Below, in pieces: positions 1 through 8,136 of a DNA stretch of 64,000 nucleotides. The notes beneath the pieces are model-generated. The model was not told where the DNA came from. It made no database searches and saw only the letters and a list, made by a program, of their open reading frames with translations. A program made the translations under genes and the position numbers. Position 1 is the first letter of the stretch, and every line of letters starts with the position of its first letter. Source of the DNA: Clostridia bacterium (GTDB lineage Bacteria > Bacillota > Clostridia > Lachnospirales > Anaerotignaceae); assembly GCA_022651385.1 (NCBI GenBank), contig JALCQR010000002.1:248001-312000 (forward strand), given 5' to 3'.

Positions 1-282
1 AAAAGACTGAAACACAAATCCTATTTTTCTGTTTCGTATATCCGCAAGTTTTGAATCGCGGAATTTAGCAACATCCTCACCATCAAGATAATATTCACCT
101 TCTGTAGGCCTGTCAAGACAGCCCAGAATATTCATCATTGTTGATTTTCCTGAACCGCTTGTTCCCATTATAGACACAAACTCGCCTTCTTCAATTGTAA
201 GGTTTATATCTTTAAGTGCCATAACGGCAAGCTCGCCCTGATTATATTTCTTATATATGTTTTCAAGCTTGAGTAAAGGCAT
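1..282 (-). CDS. ABC transporter ATP-binding protein, MacB/LolD type (partial)
   Basis: N-terminal 94 codons of an ABC ATPase that runs off the left edge. The reading begins MPLLKLENIYKKY and shows a Walker A of the form GTSGSGKST at about residues 40-48, followed by NILGCLDRPTEGEYYLDG and the Q-loop region GFVFQS. This pattern is typical of MacB/LolD/FtsE-type ATPases that power lipoprotein or peptide/antibiotic efflux. It starts 20 bases after the stop of the adaptor protein gene, with an AGGAAAGG ribosome binding site, so the two form an operon and the permease gene should follow to the left. The signature motif and Walker B are outside the window, so completeness cannot be judged. Confidence 0.9.
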   Translation of the reverse strand, partial: MPLLKLENIYKKYNQGELAVMALKDINLTIEEGEFVSIMGTSGSGKSTMMNILGCLDRPTEGEYYLDGEDVAKFRDSKLADIRNRKIGFVFQSF

Positions 283-302
283 ATTTCATCATCCTTTCCT
301 CA

Positions 303-1847
303 TTAATTCCTGCTTCGGGTGCTTGAATGGTTTCCGCCGCCTGACGGCATTTCTCCGCCACCGCCGGGGCCTCCGCCTGACTGTCCGGTTTTTCCGCCTC
401 CGAATAGGTTGCTTAAAAATCCTCCTGACGACGAGCTGGTGCTGGTACCTTCTTTAACTGTGGCATAATCCATCAAGTTGGCACCTTCCTTAACTGATGA
501 ATCCGGGCTTTCAAGTATTACATCACTACTTTCAAGACCGCTTATTAACTGCATATACATATCGCTTGATATTCCAAGCTCAACGATTTTCTTTTTGAGA
601 ATATTGTCATCACCTACAACAAAAACATAATATGTATCTGTTTTTGTATTTTTCATTACAGATGAAACTGGTATATAGTTTACGTTGCTTAAAGAAGCAA
701 CTATAATTTCCATATCAAACTCAAAGCCCGGTTTTACAAGCTCATCGTTATCGTCCATATGCACCAATACAGGAACAACTGTTTCGCTTCCGCTTATTGT
801 GCTCTTGCTTTCCGCACTGGGTTCAATTTTGGTGACATGGCCATGATATGTCTTATTCTCAATGCCGTCTGATGTAAGTTCAACTTCCTGTCCGACTTCT
901 ACTTTTGCTATATCATATTCACTTACATATGCAAGAACATCAAGATTTGTAAGATCGGCTATTTTCATTATAGCAGTTGAATCAGTAAGCATCTGCCCAG
1001 CTACGGCACTGTTTTCAAGAATTGTACCTGAAATAGGGCTGTATGTGGCTTCTGCCAGCTTTGAAAGATTTGTTTTGGCCTCATCAAGATTCATTTTTGC
1101 CGTCTCAGCAGCATTCTTCTGTTTTTCATAACTTTCTTTTGTTGATGAATCTTTTAATCTGTCCTGACCGTATTCAAGGTTAAGCTGTGCTTTTTCAAGA
1201 GCAAGTTTACAGGTTTTGATGTTTGACTGAAGTGTAGTTCTGTTTTTAACAAGACCGTTATAATCATCCATAAAATCATCATAGTCCGACTGGCTCATGC
1301 CTCCGAGAGAAAGCATTTGTTTATAATAATCCATGTCATTCTCGTCTTTTTTTATATCGTCCTCATTATCGCTGTAAGCCTTGTTGGCACTGTCTAAATC
1401 CTTTTGTGCAGACTGAACAGCGCTCTTAAGTTCTATAAGCTCCGTACCCTCTGCCGGTTTTACCATTTGATTTAATTCAAGCTCTGCATTATCCAAAGAA
1501 ATCTGTGCTGATTTGACTTTGTCCTCAAGCTCTTTTTTGTCATTATCAGTATCATATGTAACAAGAAGCTGTCCTTTTTCAACTTTGTCACCTACATCAG
1601 CATATACTTTTTTTACATCTTCGGAAAGTTCTATAAATATAGATTCCTCATCAGTTGGCTGAATCGTGCCTGATGCTGTAACTCTTTCATCAATGTCTCC
1701 GTTTTTAACTTTTACTGTTGTAGGAGGTACAACCGCTGTACTGCTTTGTTTTGTATTTCCTATTCTCAAAATAAGAACTGCCGCTGCAATAACAACAATA
1801 AAAACAATAATTAATATTATAATTACTTTTTTTCTTGATTTTTTCAC
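303..1847 (-). CDS. Efflux periplasmic-adaptor-like protein (HlyD/MacA family)
   Basis: About 514 residues. An N-terminal basic stretch and one hydrophobic segment (about residues 8-30) anchor it in the membrane; then come a biotinyl-lipoyl half-motif (GDKVEKGQLLVTYD, about 90-105), a long alpha-helical coiled coil (about 110-260), the second lipoyl half (ATYSPISGTI) and beta-barrel domains, as in MacA. The last ~40 residues are glycine/serine-rich and low complexity. In Gram-positive bacteria such proteins pair with MacB-like ABC transporters to export peptides or antibiotics; the ATPase gene lies directly downstream. I chose GTG at 1847 because AGAGGTG sits 6 bases before it; an in-frame GTG at 1856 lacks a ribosome binding site. 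The substrate is unknown. Confidence 0.85.
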   Translation of the reverse strand: MKKSRKKVIIILIIVFIVVIAAAVLILRIGNTKQSSTAVVPPTTVKVKNGDIDERVTASGTIQPTDEESIFIELSEDVKKVYADVGDKVEKGQLLVTYDTDNDKKELEDKVKSAQISLDNAELELNQMVKPAEGTELIELKSAVQSAQKDLDSANKAYSDNEDDIKKDENDMDYYKQMLSLGGMSQSDYDDFMDDYNGLVKNRTTLQSNIKTCKLALEKAQLNLEYGQDRLKDSSTKESYEKQKNAAETAKMNLDEAKTNLSKLAEATYSPISGTILENSAVAGQMLTDSTAIMKIADLTNLDVLAYVSEYDIAKVEVGQEVELTSDGIENKTYHGHVTKIEPSAESKSTISGSETVVPVLVHMDDNDELVKPGFEFDMEIIVASLSNVNYIPVSSVMKNTKTDTYYVFVVGDDNILKKKIVELGISSDMYMQLISGLESSDVILESPDSSVKEGANLMDYATVKEGTSTSSSSGGFLSNLFGGGKTGQSGGGPGGGGEMPSGGGNHSSTRSRN

Positions 1848-1976
1848 TTTTTTCACCTCTACAAAAATTTAAAAATATCTATAATTGGGATAAGTTTACA
1901 ATTTTTCTTTGTTCTTAAAATGATTGGTTTGTGAACTTAAGGTGAAAATTGGTTAATTAAAGCGGCATCTTTTTTG

Positions 1977-2046
1977 ATTATACAAAACCTTTTGCATCAA
2001 GTGTTCAGGTTTAAGTTAATTTAAGAGAAATTTAAGTTCATTTAAG
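1977..2046 (-). promoter_or_regulatory. Efflux operon promoter with four phased TTTAAG direct repeats
   Basis: Four TTTAAG copies start at 2010, 2020, 2031 and 2041, i.e. spaced 10, 11 and 10 bases and therefore on one face of the helix. Immediately to their left, on the minus strand, lies a TATAAT (1977-1982) without a good -35 element. Helically phased direct repeats abutting a weak -35 are typical of OmpR/PhoB-family response-regulator activators, and efflux genes of this kind are often so controlled. The 1848-2202 spacer holds nothing else coding; a TATAAT at 2100-2105 could serve coaBC on the plus strand. The regulator is not in the window. Confidence 0.6.
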
Positions 2047-2202
2047 ATTTTACAAAATATTTATTTACTTTCACAGTAGAAAAAATGCAGTTGCTTTGTT
2101 ATAATATATTCAAATAACAAACTGGGAAATTGGACACTTTTAGACAGATGTTTCAGATGTTATTTATAAGCAATACAATATCTGTTAAGGACGGTAATTA
2201 AA

Positions 2203-3399
2203 ATGTTAAAAGGCAAAACGGTACTCGTGGGAGTCACAGGAGGCATAGCTTCATACAAAATGGCAAACTGTGTAAGCATGCTTATAAAGCTTGGTGCTGA
2301 CGTACATGTACTGATGACTCAAAATGCAACTAACTTTATAAACCCTATCACATTTGAGACTTTAACTGGAAATAAATGTATAGTCGACACATTTGACAGA
2401 AATTTTCAGTTTAATGTAGCTCATGTTTCTTTGGCAAAAAAAGCCGATGTTTTTCTTATTTCGCCTGCTACTGCAAACATTATAGGCAAAATTGCAAACG
2501 GCATTGCCGACGATATGCTTACAACAACGGTTATGGCTTTCAACAAAAAAGTAATAATTGCTCCTGCCATGAATACTCAAATGTACCACAATCCTATATT
2601 GCAGTTAAATCTTCAAAAATTAAGAAAATTCGGGTACGAAATAATAGCCCCAGACAGCGGCCGTCTTGCCTGCGGAGATACCGGAGAAGGCAAAATGCCT
2701 GCGGAAAGCGTGCTTGTTGATTATGTTCTTAAAGAACTTGCGCATGAAAATGATATGAGTGGTCTGAAGGTTATAATAAGTGCCGGCCCTACACAGGAAG
2801 CCATGGACCCCGTAAGATATATAACAAACCATTCTTCAGGAAAAATGGGATACGAGCTTGCAAAAGCCGCAATGAGAAGGGGTGCCTCAGTTACACTTGT
2901 AAGCGGTGTTACAAACCTTGAAAAACCAAGATTTGTAGAAACAATAGACGTTATAAGCGCCCAAGATATGTTTGAGGTATTTAAAAGCAGATTTAAAGAC
3001 TATGACATAATAATAAAAGCTGCTGCCGTTGCCGACTATAAGCCGTCCGTAACCGCTGACGAGAAAATAAAGAAAAAAGACAGTGAAATGTCTATAAGCC
3101 TTTCAAGAACTCCCGACATAATAAAATATATGGGAGAAAACAGACGTGACGGGCAGTTAATATGCGGTTTTTCAATGGAGACACAAAACATGGTTGAAAA
3201 CAGCCGCACAAAGCTTGACAAAAAACATATAGACATGGTTGTTGCAAACAATCTTAAAGAAAGCGGCGCCGGATTCGGCACAGACACAAACATTGTTACA
3301 ATAATCACCAAAGACAGCATAAAGCCTCTTAAATGCATGAGCAAAGAGGAAGTCTCAATGGCGATACTTGATGAGATACTTATTAATATAAAGAAATAA
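2203..3399 (+). CDS. coaBC: Bifunctional phosphopantothenoylcysteine decarboxylase / phosphopantothenate-cysteine ligase
   Basis: 398 residues, the usual length of CoaBC, which makes 4'-phosphopantetheine in two steps of cytosolic coenzyme A synthesis. The CoaC flavoprotein half (1-~180) has VTGGIASYK, the catalytic histidine in AHVSLA (about H74), the PAMN motif with QMYHNP (about 121-131) and the substrate-recognition flap RLACGDTGEGKM containing the conserved cysteine (about C157). The CoaB half shows ISAGPTQEAMDPVRYITN, HSSGKMG and AAVADYKP. It stands alone upstream of a GntR-family regulator gene that begins 22 bases after its stop, so the two may share a transcript. Confidence 0.97.
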   Translation: MLKGKTVLVGVTGGIASYKMANCVSMLIKLGADVHVLMTQNATNFINPITFETLTGNKCIVDTFDRNFQFNVAHVSLAKKADVFLISPATANIIGKIANGIADDMLTTTVMAFNKKVIIAPAMNTQMYHNPILQLNLQKLRKFGYEIIAPDSGRLACGDTGEGKMPAESVLVDYVLKELAHENDMSGLKVIISAGPTQEAMDPVRYITNHSSGKMGYELAKAAMRRGASVTLVSGVTNLEKPRFVETIDVISAQDMFEVFKSRFKDYDIIIKAAAVADYKPSVTADEKIKKKDSEMSISLSRTPDIIKYMGENRRDGQLICGFSMETQNMVENSRTKLDKKHIDMVVANNLKESGAGFGTDTNIVTIITKDSIKPLKCMSKEEVSMAILDEILINIKK

Positions 3400-3420
3400 A
3401 TATGTCAGGAGAGATAAATT

Positions 3421-4068
3421 TTGATTAAACGCTTAACATTAAAAGTGCAGGCTTACAACTATCTTAAAAATGAAATTCTTGAAGGTCGTATTGCTTCGGG
3501 TGCTATATACTCAGAGCAGAAATTCGCTGATGACCTCAGCATTTCAAGAACACCTGTAAGAGATGCTATTTTACAGCTTGCCCACGAGGGATTTGTGAAA
3601 ATACATCCGAATAAAGGCATATCGGTAAAAGAACTTACGCCTGAGGATGTTAAACAAATATTCCAAGTAAGAAGTGCTATTGAAAGCTACTGTGCGATGT
3701 ATGCAGCCGAACATATAAATACCGACGAAGGCTACGAGCTTATAAAAAATCTTGAAAGTCATCTAAAAGCAGAAAAGGATATAATAGATACAGGCAGTGA
3801 CTTCCGACGATTTATGTCAGAAGATACCGCATTTCACATGTGCATTACTTCTTTCTGCAAAAATGAGCAAATCATAGACATAATGCTTAACCTTCGAGGA
3901 AAAATAGACCGTGTAGGAGCAATTTCATTATCACAGAAAAACAGACTTCCAAATACTTTAAGAGAACATACAAAAATTGTTGACGCAATAAAAAGCGGTG
4001 ACGCTTCAAAAGTATATGCCGCCATTACATATCATTTCAAATGCTGCCAAGATATATTTGTAAAATAA
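3421..4068 (+). CDS. GntR family transcriptional regulator, FadR/FCD subfamily
   Basis: 215 residues with a TTG start preceded by AGGAGAG at 3408-3414. The N-terminal winged helix has the GntR signature (EILEGRIASGAIYSEQKFADDL, then SRTPVRDAILQLAHEGFV, about residues 16-60). The C-terminal all-helical FCD ligand domain has the spaced Asp/His pattern expected of metal- and carboxylate-binding members (RSAIESYCAMYAAEH, FHMCITS, LREHTKIVDAI). Such regulators respond to sugar acids or organic acids. It is followed by a terminator and then an enolase-superfamily sugar-acid dehydratase gene, which is a plausible target. It is 22 bases after coaBC, which is an unusual neighbour and may be accidental. 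Confidence 0.9.
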   Translation: MIKRLTLKVQAYNYLKNEILEGRIASGAIYSEQKFADDLSISRTPVRDAILQLAHEGFVKIHPNKGISVKELTPEDVKQIFQVRSAIESYCAMYAAEHINTDEGYELIKNLESHLKAEKDIIDTGSDFRRFMSEDTAFHMCITSFCKNEQIIDIMLNLRGKIDRVGAISLSQKNRLPNTLREHTKIVDAIKSGDASKVYAAITYHFKCCQDIFVK

Positions 4069-4084
4069 AGCTGCATTTTCAGCA

Positions 4085-4108
4085 AAAGCCTTAAAACGAG
4101 GCTTTTTA
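4085..4108 (+). terminator. Rho-independent terminator after coaBC-gntR
   Basis: AAAGCC (4085-4090) pairs with GGCTTT (4100-4105) around a 9-base loop and is followed by more T. It lies 17 bases after the GntR-family stop. Confidence 0.65.
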
Positions 4109-4271
4109 ATCATTATGTTCGTATATCAAAACCTTCTTTTTATTTCTGAATTTCTCGTAAATACAACCAAGTCAAACCTATATTTATTGTTTATTAAGTT
4201 AATAGATTTAATATTCTCTTAATGTTATAATTTTTAATATGTTACATATTAAAGTTAAAGGAGGTATTAGA

Positions 4272-5492
4272 ATGAAAATTACAGCAGTAGAAACAATTCA
4301 GCTCCCGGCTCATCCGCGACATATTTGGGTAATGATCCATACCGATGAGGGAATAACAGGAATAGGCGAGGCTACAGACAAAGTCGAGCTTACAAAAATA
4401 GCCGTACATAATTTTTGTGCAGAAATAATACTTGGACAAAATCCGCTTGAAAACGAAAAGCTTTGGGCAACAATGTATGATAGTGCTAACTATACAGGAT
4501 ATATGGGTGCTGAGATGCGTGCTATTGGTGCTGTAGATATGGCTTTATGGGACATTAAAGGAAAAGCTGCTAATATGCCTGTATATGACCTTCTTGGCGG
4601 AAAAACACAGGAAAGTTTGAGAGTTTACAACACATGTATAAGCTACGGCAAAATCCGCGATCGTGAAATGTTTATGGATGATGCCGGCGCTCTTGCCGAG
4701 GACCTGCTTTCAGAAGGAATAAAGGCAATGAAAATATGGCCTCTTGACAGCCTTTCTACACGATATAATGGCCAATATGTAACAAGAGAAGAAATAAGGA
4801 ATGGTCTTATTCCATTTAAAAAAATTAGGGATGCTGTCGGGGACAAGATGGAAATAGCCCTTGAGATGCACTCAAGATGGAACCTTCCAATGGCTGTACG
4901 TATAGCCGAAGAAGTCGAACAGTATGATCCTATGTGGTTTGAAGATCCTATACCAGTGGACAATATAACCTGCTTTGCAAATTTAAGAAAAAAAGTCAGA
5001 CTGCCAATACTTGCAAGTGAGCGACTTTCAACAAAATATCAGTTTCGTGAACTCTTTGAAAAAGACGCCTGCGATATAGCCATGTTTGACGTTAGCTACT
5101 GCGGCGGAATAACCGAATGTAAAAAAATAGCTGCAATGGCTGATGCTTATCACCTGCCTGTAACTACCCATAACTGCGGCTCACCTATAATGACAATGGT
5201 TGTTGCTCATCTTATGATAAGTTGTCCTAACACAAATGGCATAGAAACAGTGCGATCATTGTACAAGACATTTGACATCACGGATGCTAAGGTTGATATA
5301 CGTGACGGCCATATATATTTAAGTGACCGTCCAGGGCTTGGAATTAACCTTTTGCCTGAGGTATACAATGCTAAAGATACAATACATACTATAACAAAAG
5401 ACGTACGCAATGACCAAATGTTTGCAATAACCGGAGATCCGTGGGCACAGTCACCTGGTGATGATAAAGCAGGAGTAATTAATGTAAAATAA
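4272..5492 (+). CDS. Mandelate racemase/muconate lactonizing enzyme family protein (probable sugar-acid dehydratase)
   Basis: About 406 residues of the enolase superfamily. The three metal-binding acidic residues appear in the usual order and spacing: IALEMHSRW (about 210), WFEDPIP (about 232) and LASERLS (about 258); the C-terminal catalytic-type histidine is in VTTHNCGSP (about 308). The barrel lysine region is GIKAMKIWPL. N-terminal capping domain motifs (ITGIGEATDK, AVDMALWDIKGKAANMPVYDLLGG) are clear. The overall pattern resembles galactonate/mannonate-type acid-sugar dehydratases, but the substrate cannot be read from sequence. I chose ATG at 4272 because AAAGGAGG lies at 4257-4264; an in-frame ATG at 4239 has no ribosome binding site. 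It is likely regulated by the FCD-type GntR protein upstream. Confidence 0.88.
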   Translation: MKITAVETIQLPAHPRHIWVMIHTDEGITGIGEATDKVELTKIAVHNFCAEIILGQNPLENEKLWATMYDSANYTGYMGAEMRAIGAVDMALWDIKGKAANMPVYDLLGGKTQESLRVYNTCISYGKIRDREMFMDDAGALAEDLLSEGIKAMKIWPLDSLSTRYNGQYVTREEIRNGLIPFKKIRDAVGDKMEIALEMHSRWNLPMAVRIAEEVEQYDPMWFEDPIPVDNITCFANLRKKVRLPILASERLSTKYQFRELFEKDACDIAMFDVSYCGGITECKKIAAMADAYHLPVTTHNCGSPIMTMVVAHLMISCPNTNGIETVRSLYKTFDITDAKVDIRDGHIYLSDRPGLGINLLPEVYNAKDTIHTITKDVRNDQMFAITGDPWAQSPGDDKAGVINVK

Positions 5493-5570
5493 CTTATAAC
5501 ATTTAACATTTGTACAACTTTGCATTATTAAAAACTTAATTATATCATCGGTACCAACACAAGAGGCTCA

Positions 5571-5598
5571 AATAAACCCATACAAATAAACCCATACA
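5571..5598. repeat. Two-copy 14-bp tandem repeat
   Basis: The unit AAATAAACCCATAC occurs twice in tandem (the first copy has one different base) in the spacer upstream of the 65-residue membrane protein gene. It looks like a local duplication; no function is evident. Confidence 0.6.
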
Positions 5599-5699
5599 AA
5601 TACATTTGACTTTCAGCAAGTAATTTTATAAAATAAACGTATAAAGAAAACAATATTTGAATGTGGTTGTATATATATTTTTTGCCGGAGGTAACTCAA

Positions 5700-5897
5700 A
5701 TGGATGATAAAAGCTTTAAAAACATGGACATGTATAAACAAACAATAAAAATGGAAACCGATGAAAAATTAAAAAAATACAAAGTCAAAGAAGAAAAGGA
5801 GCCAAAATCCGCTATATGGTGGATGATAATGATTTTCTGCATAGTATACGGTGTTCAGATTGTATACAGAAATATACTTGCAAACGGCGGTCTTTAA
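5700..5897 (+). CDS. Small single-span membrane protein of unknown function
   Basis: 65 residues. The N-terminal ~40 residues are highly charged and probably helical (KLKKYKVKEEKEPKS), followed by one transmembrane segment (AIWWMIMIFCIVYGVQIVY, about 40-58) and a short tail ending NGGL. ATG at 5700 was chosen because CCGGAGG precedes it at a good distance; an in-frame ATG at 5661 has none. It is a monocistronic gene with its own terminator. I do not recognise the family. Positive charge before the segment predicts the N-terminus inside the cell. Confidence 0.6.
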   Translation: MDDKSFKNMDMYKQTIKMETDEKLKKYKVKEEKEPKSAIWWMIMIFCIVYGVQIVYRNILANGGL

Positions 5898-5941
5898 TTA
5901 TTTAAATTAAAATTTCATAGTTTTAGAGATTTAGCGTGCAT

Positions 5942-5970
5942 AAGTGTAAATGTATAAAACATTTACACTT
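5942..5970. terminator. Convergent bidirectional terminator
   Basis: AAGTGTAAATG (5942-5952) is perfectly complementary to CATTTACACTT (5960-5970), with T-rich sequence on both sides (plus strand TTTTTTA). It serves the small membrane protein gene, and its right arm contains the stop codon of the minus-strand HxlR gene. Confidence 0.85.
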
Positions 5971-6361
5971 TTTTATTTTTCTGTAAGTCATGTGTCTGTT
6001 TATAATTTTTATAATTATTCCACCAAACATCTATTTCATGCAATAATGGAAAAAGGCTTTTCCCCAATTCCGTTAATGAATATTCCACTTTTACAGGCAT
6101 TTCATTATATTGAGTTCTTTTTATCAGTTCACTATATTCAAGTTCTCGAAGAGAACTCGAAAGCATTGTGTTGGTTATTCCTGGTATATCTCTTTTTAGC
6201 TCATTAAACCTGCACACTTCATGTCTCATTATTTGAGACAATACACGAAGTTTCCATTTGCCACCGATTATCTCAAGCGTACATTTTACCGGACATTCTT
6301 CTTGCTTCTCCGACTCTTTTATTAAATTTATGTATTCATTTTGCTCCAGTTTTCCCGCCAC
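5963..6361 (-). CDS. HxlR family winged-helix transcriptional regulator
   Basis: About 132 residues. The HxlR pattern is complete: CPVKCTLEIIGGKWKLRVL (with the conserved N-terminal cysteine), RFNELKRDIPGITNTMLSSSLRELE as recognition region and the wing VEYSLTELGKSLFPLL. HxlR proteins are dimeric redox- or electrophile-responsive regulators. The start is GTG at 6361, seven bases after AAGGAGG; the upstream in-frame ATG would place that ribosome binding site inside the gene. It is divergent from a nitroreductase gene, and both promoters share one palindrome (see 6414-6476), so it probably controls both. Confidence 0.9.
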   Translation of the reverse strand: MAGKLEQNEYINLIKESEKQEECPVKCTLEIIGGKWKLRVLSQIMRHEVCRFNELKRDIPGITNTMLSSSLRELEYSELIKRTQYNEMPVKVEYSLTELGKSLFPLLHEIDVWWNNYKNYKQTHDLQKNKKV

Positions 6362-6413
6362 TTTAATTTCCTCCTTGGTATAAAAAAACATACCTAATCA
6401 TAAAATTTTGCGT

Positions 6414-6476
6414 ACTTGTTATTATAAAAACAATTAAGTATAATAATTATACCAAGTATAATTTAAGTAAACAAGT
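6414..6476. promoter_or_regulatory. Symmetrical divergent promoters sharing one operator palindrome
   Basis: On the plus strand TTGTTA (6416-6421), 17 bases, TATAAT (6439-6444) faces the nitroreductase gene. On the minus strand TTGTTT (6474-6469), 17 bases, TATAAT (6451-6446) faces hxlR. The two -10 boxes are the two halves of the palindrome GTATAATAATTATAC (6438-6452), and an outer inverted repeat ACTTGTT/AACAAGT (6414-6420, 6470-6476) contains both -35 boxes. One repressor dimer on the central palindrome would block both promoters. Confidence 0.75.
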
Positions 6477-6499
6477 GTTTTTGAAAGGAGATATTAATA

Positions 6500-7027
6500 A
6501 TGGAATTTATGAAAACCATAGCAATGCGCAAATCTACAAGAAGTTACAAGACTGAGCAGATAAGCGACGAACAATTAAATACAATAATCAATGCCGGATG
6601 TGCAGCTCCGGTTGGACTTGGTGCTTATGACACAGTGCACCTGACAATCATTCAAAACCGTGGCTTACTTGATAAAATTACAAAAAGTTCCGCAAAAGTA
6701 TTTGGTCCAAATGCAAATCCATTGTATGGAGCGCCGACATTTATAGTCATTTCAGGTAAGCCAAATAATTCTCTGCCCAACATAGAACTTGCCGATGCAG
6801 CATGTATAATTGAAAACATGGCTCTTGCGGCAGCCGATATGGGCTTAGGCAGCGTATATTTATTCGGCGTAATAAGCGTACTTAATAAAGACAAAGAACT
6901 ACTTAAAGAACTTAATCTGCCTGACGGCTTTGCACCTGTATCCGGAATCGCAATCGGATATTCTACGGAACCTATTACCAAAGAAAAAGAATTAAAACAA
7001 ACAATAAAGACTAATACAATTAAATAA
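6500..7027 (+). CDS. Nitroreductase family flavoprotein
   Basis: 175 residues, a compact member of the FMN-dependent nitroreductase fold. The N-terminal FMN phosphate-binding motif MRKSTRSYK (about 9-17) and the C-terminal half AAADMGLGSVYLFGV plus AIGYS match the family. Length (175) fits the minimal subgroup found in anaerobes. It probably uses NAD(P)H to reduce nitro, quinone or disulfide-type substrates in the cytoplasm. GAAAGGAG precedes the ATG. The divergent HxlR regulator suggests induction by electrophiles. The natural substrate is unknown. Confidence 0.88.
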   Translation: MEFMKTIAMRKSTRSYKTEQISDEQLNTIINAGCAAPVGLGAYDTVHLTIIQNRGLLDKITKSSAKVFGPNANPLYGAPTFIVISGKPNNSLPNIELADAACIIENMALAAADMGLGSVYLFGVISVLNKDKELLKELNLPDGFAPVSGIAIGYSTEPITKEKELKQTIKTNTIK

Positions 7028-7067
7028 TCATTAAATTTATTTCTTTAACAAGTTTATAGCTTAAAAC

Positions 7068-7093
7068 AAGGGTGCTTTTTTCTAAGCACCCTT
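7068..7093. terminator. Convergent bidirectional terminator
   Basis: AAGGGTGCTT (7068-7077) pairs perfectly with AAGCACCCTT (7084-7093) around a short T-rich loop, between the convergent nitroreductase and ADP-ribosylglycohydrolase genes; A/T runs lie on both sides. Confidence 0.85.
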
Positions 7094-7116
7094 AAATATT
7101 TTTTTGGTTTTTCTTT

Positions 7117-8106
7117 TCATCTCTTAAGCAGTTCTTCGGCAGTCTTTTTGAAATCGGTGCTGCTCTTTTTCTGCACTATATCCATCCATCTGTCAGGAAG
7201 ATATTTTGTACCTGAATAAGCACCGCATATTGCGCCGCATATGGAACCGTTGGTGTCTGCATCATCCCCCGCATTTACAGCAGCAAGTATTCCGTCACGT
7301 GCATTGCCCTTTACAGCATAAAATACGGCAAGAGCAACAGGCACAGACTCATATGCAAACATACTTGCACCAAAAATTCCAACTATTTCGTCAAGAACAT
7401 CACTTATATCTTTTTCATCACCGCAGCCGTCAACTATATTCTCAATCATTCTAATTCTCTTTGACACACTTGGTGCACAAATATCCGCTCCCACTTTTTC
7501 ACCGTATTCGGCAGCGTCTGCCGCAATATTAAGTACATCACTTGCGCAGTAACCACCCTTTACTCCGGCGGCAACAGCAGCGGCTACGGCACATGCAGCG
7601 GCTACGGCAGGTTTGCTGCCATGGCTTGGAAGTGAGCTTTCGGCAGCAGCTTTAACGCATGCGTCAAAATCATCGTAATATTTTATGCCAACAGGCGCCA
7701 CACGCATTGCGGAACCGTTTGTACAGCCCTTGCCGGATGTGAGTTTAGGGTCCTTCCCCTCTATAAGTGCCTCAAGAAAACGTCTTGTAGAAGGACCTAT
7801 TACGGTGCTTTCAAGCATTTTCTGCTCTATTGCCCATTTCTTCATTTCCTCATTAAAGGCAGATTCGGAAAATCCGTTGTTTTCTATAAGAACTTTACTT
7901 AAAATTACGCCTTCCATTGTATCGTCGGTTATATCTCCGGCGTCAAGCTGGGCATGATACACCTGCTTTTCTGCTTCAGGCTTTAAAAAATCAGATATAA
8001 AGCCATATGTTTCTCTTATTTCCTTTCTTGTAAGAAATGACGCCGGCATCCCCATAGCGTCTCCTATTGCTCCTCCTACCAATGCTCCGTAAGCTCTGTC
8101 TATCAT
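7117..8106 (-). CDS. ADP-ribosylglycohydrolase family protein
   Basis: 329 residues, full length for the family (DraG/ARH fold). The dinuclear-metal motifs are present: GALVGGAIGDAMGMP at the N-terminus, GDITDDTMEG (about 57-66) and the C-terminal GDDADTNGSICGAICGAYSG (about 279-298). Members hydrolyse N- or O-glycosidic bonds of ADP-ribose, and some act on free ribosylated compounds. It is the last gene of an operon behind an ABC transporter and a PfkB sugar kinase (30-base gap), which argues for catabolism of an imported ribosyl or glycosyl compound rather than protein de-ADP-ribosylation; that is inference. GGGGAGG precedes the ATG. Confidence 0.9.
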   Translation of the reverse strand: MIDRAYGALVGGAIGDAMGMPASFLTRKEIRETYGFISDFLKPEAEKQVYHAQLDAGDITDDTMEGVILSKVLIENNGFSESAFNEEMKKWAIEQKMLESTVIGPSTRRFLEALIEGKDPKLTSGKGCTNGSAMRVAPVGIKYYDDFDACVKAAAESSLPSHGSKPAVAAACAVAAAVAAGVKGGYCASDVLNIAADAAEYGEKVGADICAPSVSKRIRMIENIVDGCGDEKDISDVLDEIVGIFGASMFAYESVPVALAVFYAVKGNARDGILAAVNAGDDADTNGSICGAICGAYSGTKYLPDRWMDIVQKKSSTDFKKTAEELLKR

Positions 8107-8136
8107 AAGTCAAGCCTCCCCTGATATATTCTATTT

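Noticed and set aside
5571-5598. Tandem repeat considered as start of a CRISPR or iteron array
   Set aside because: Only two short copies without spacers and without nearby cas or rep genes.
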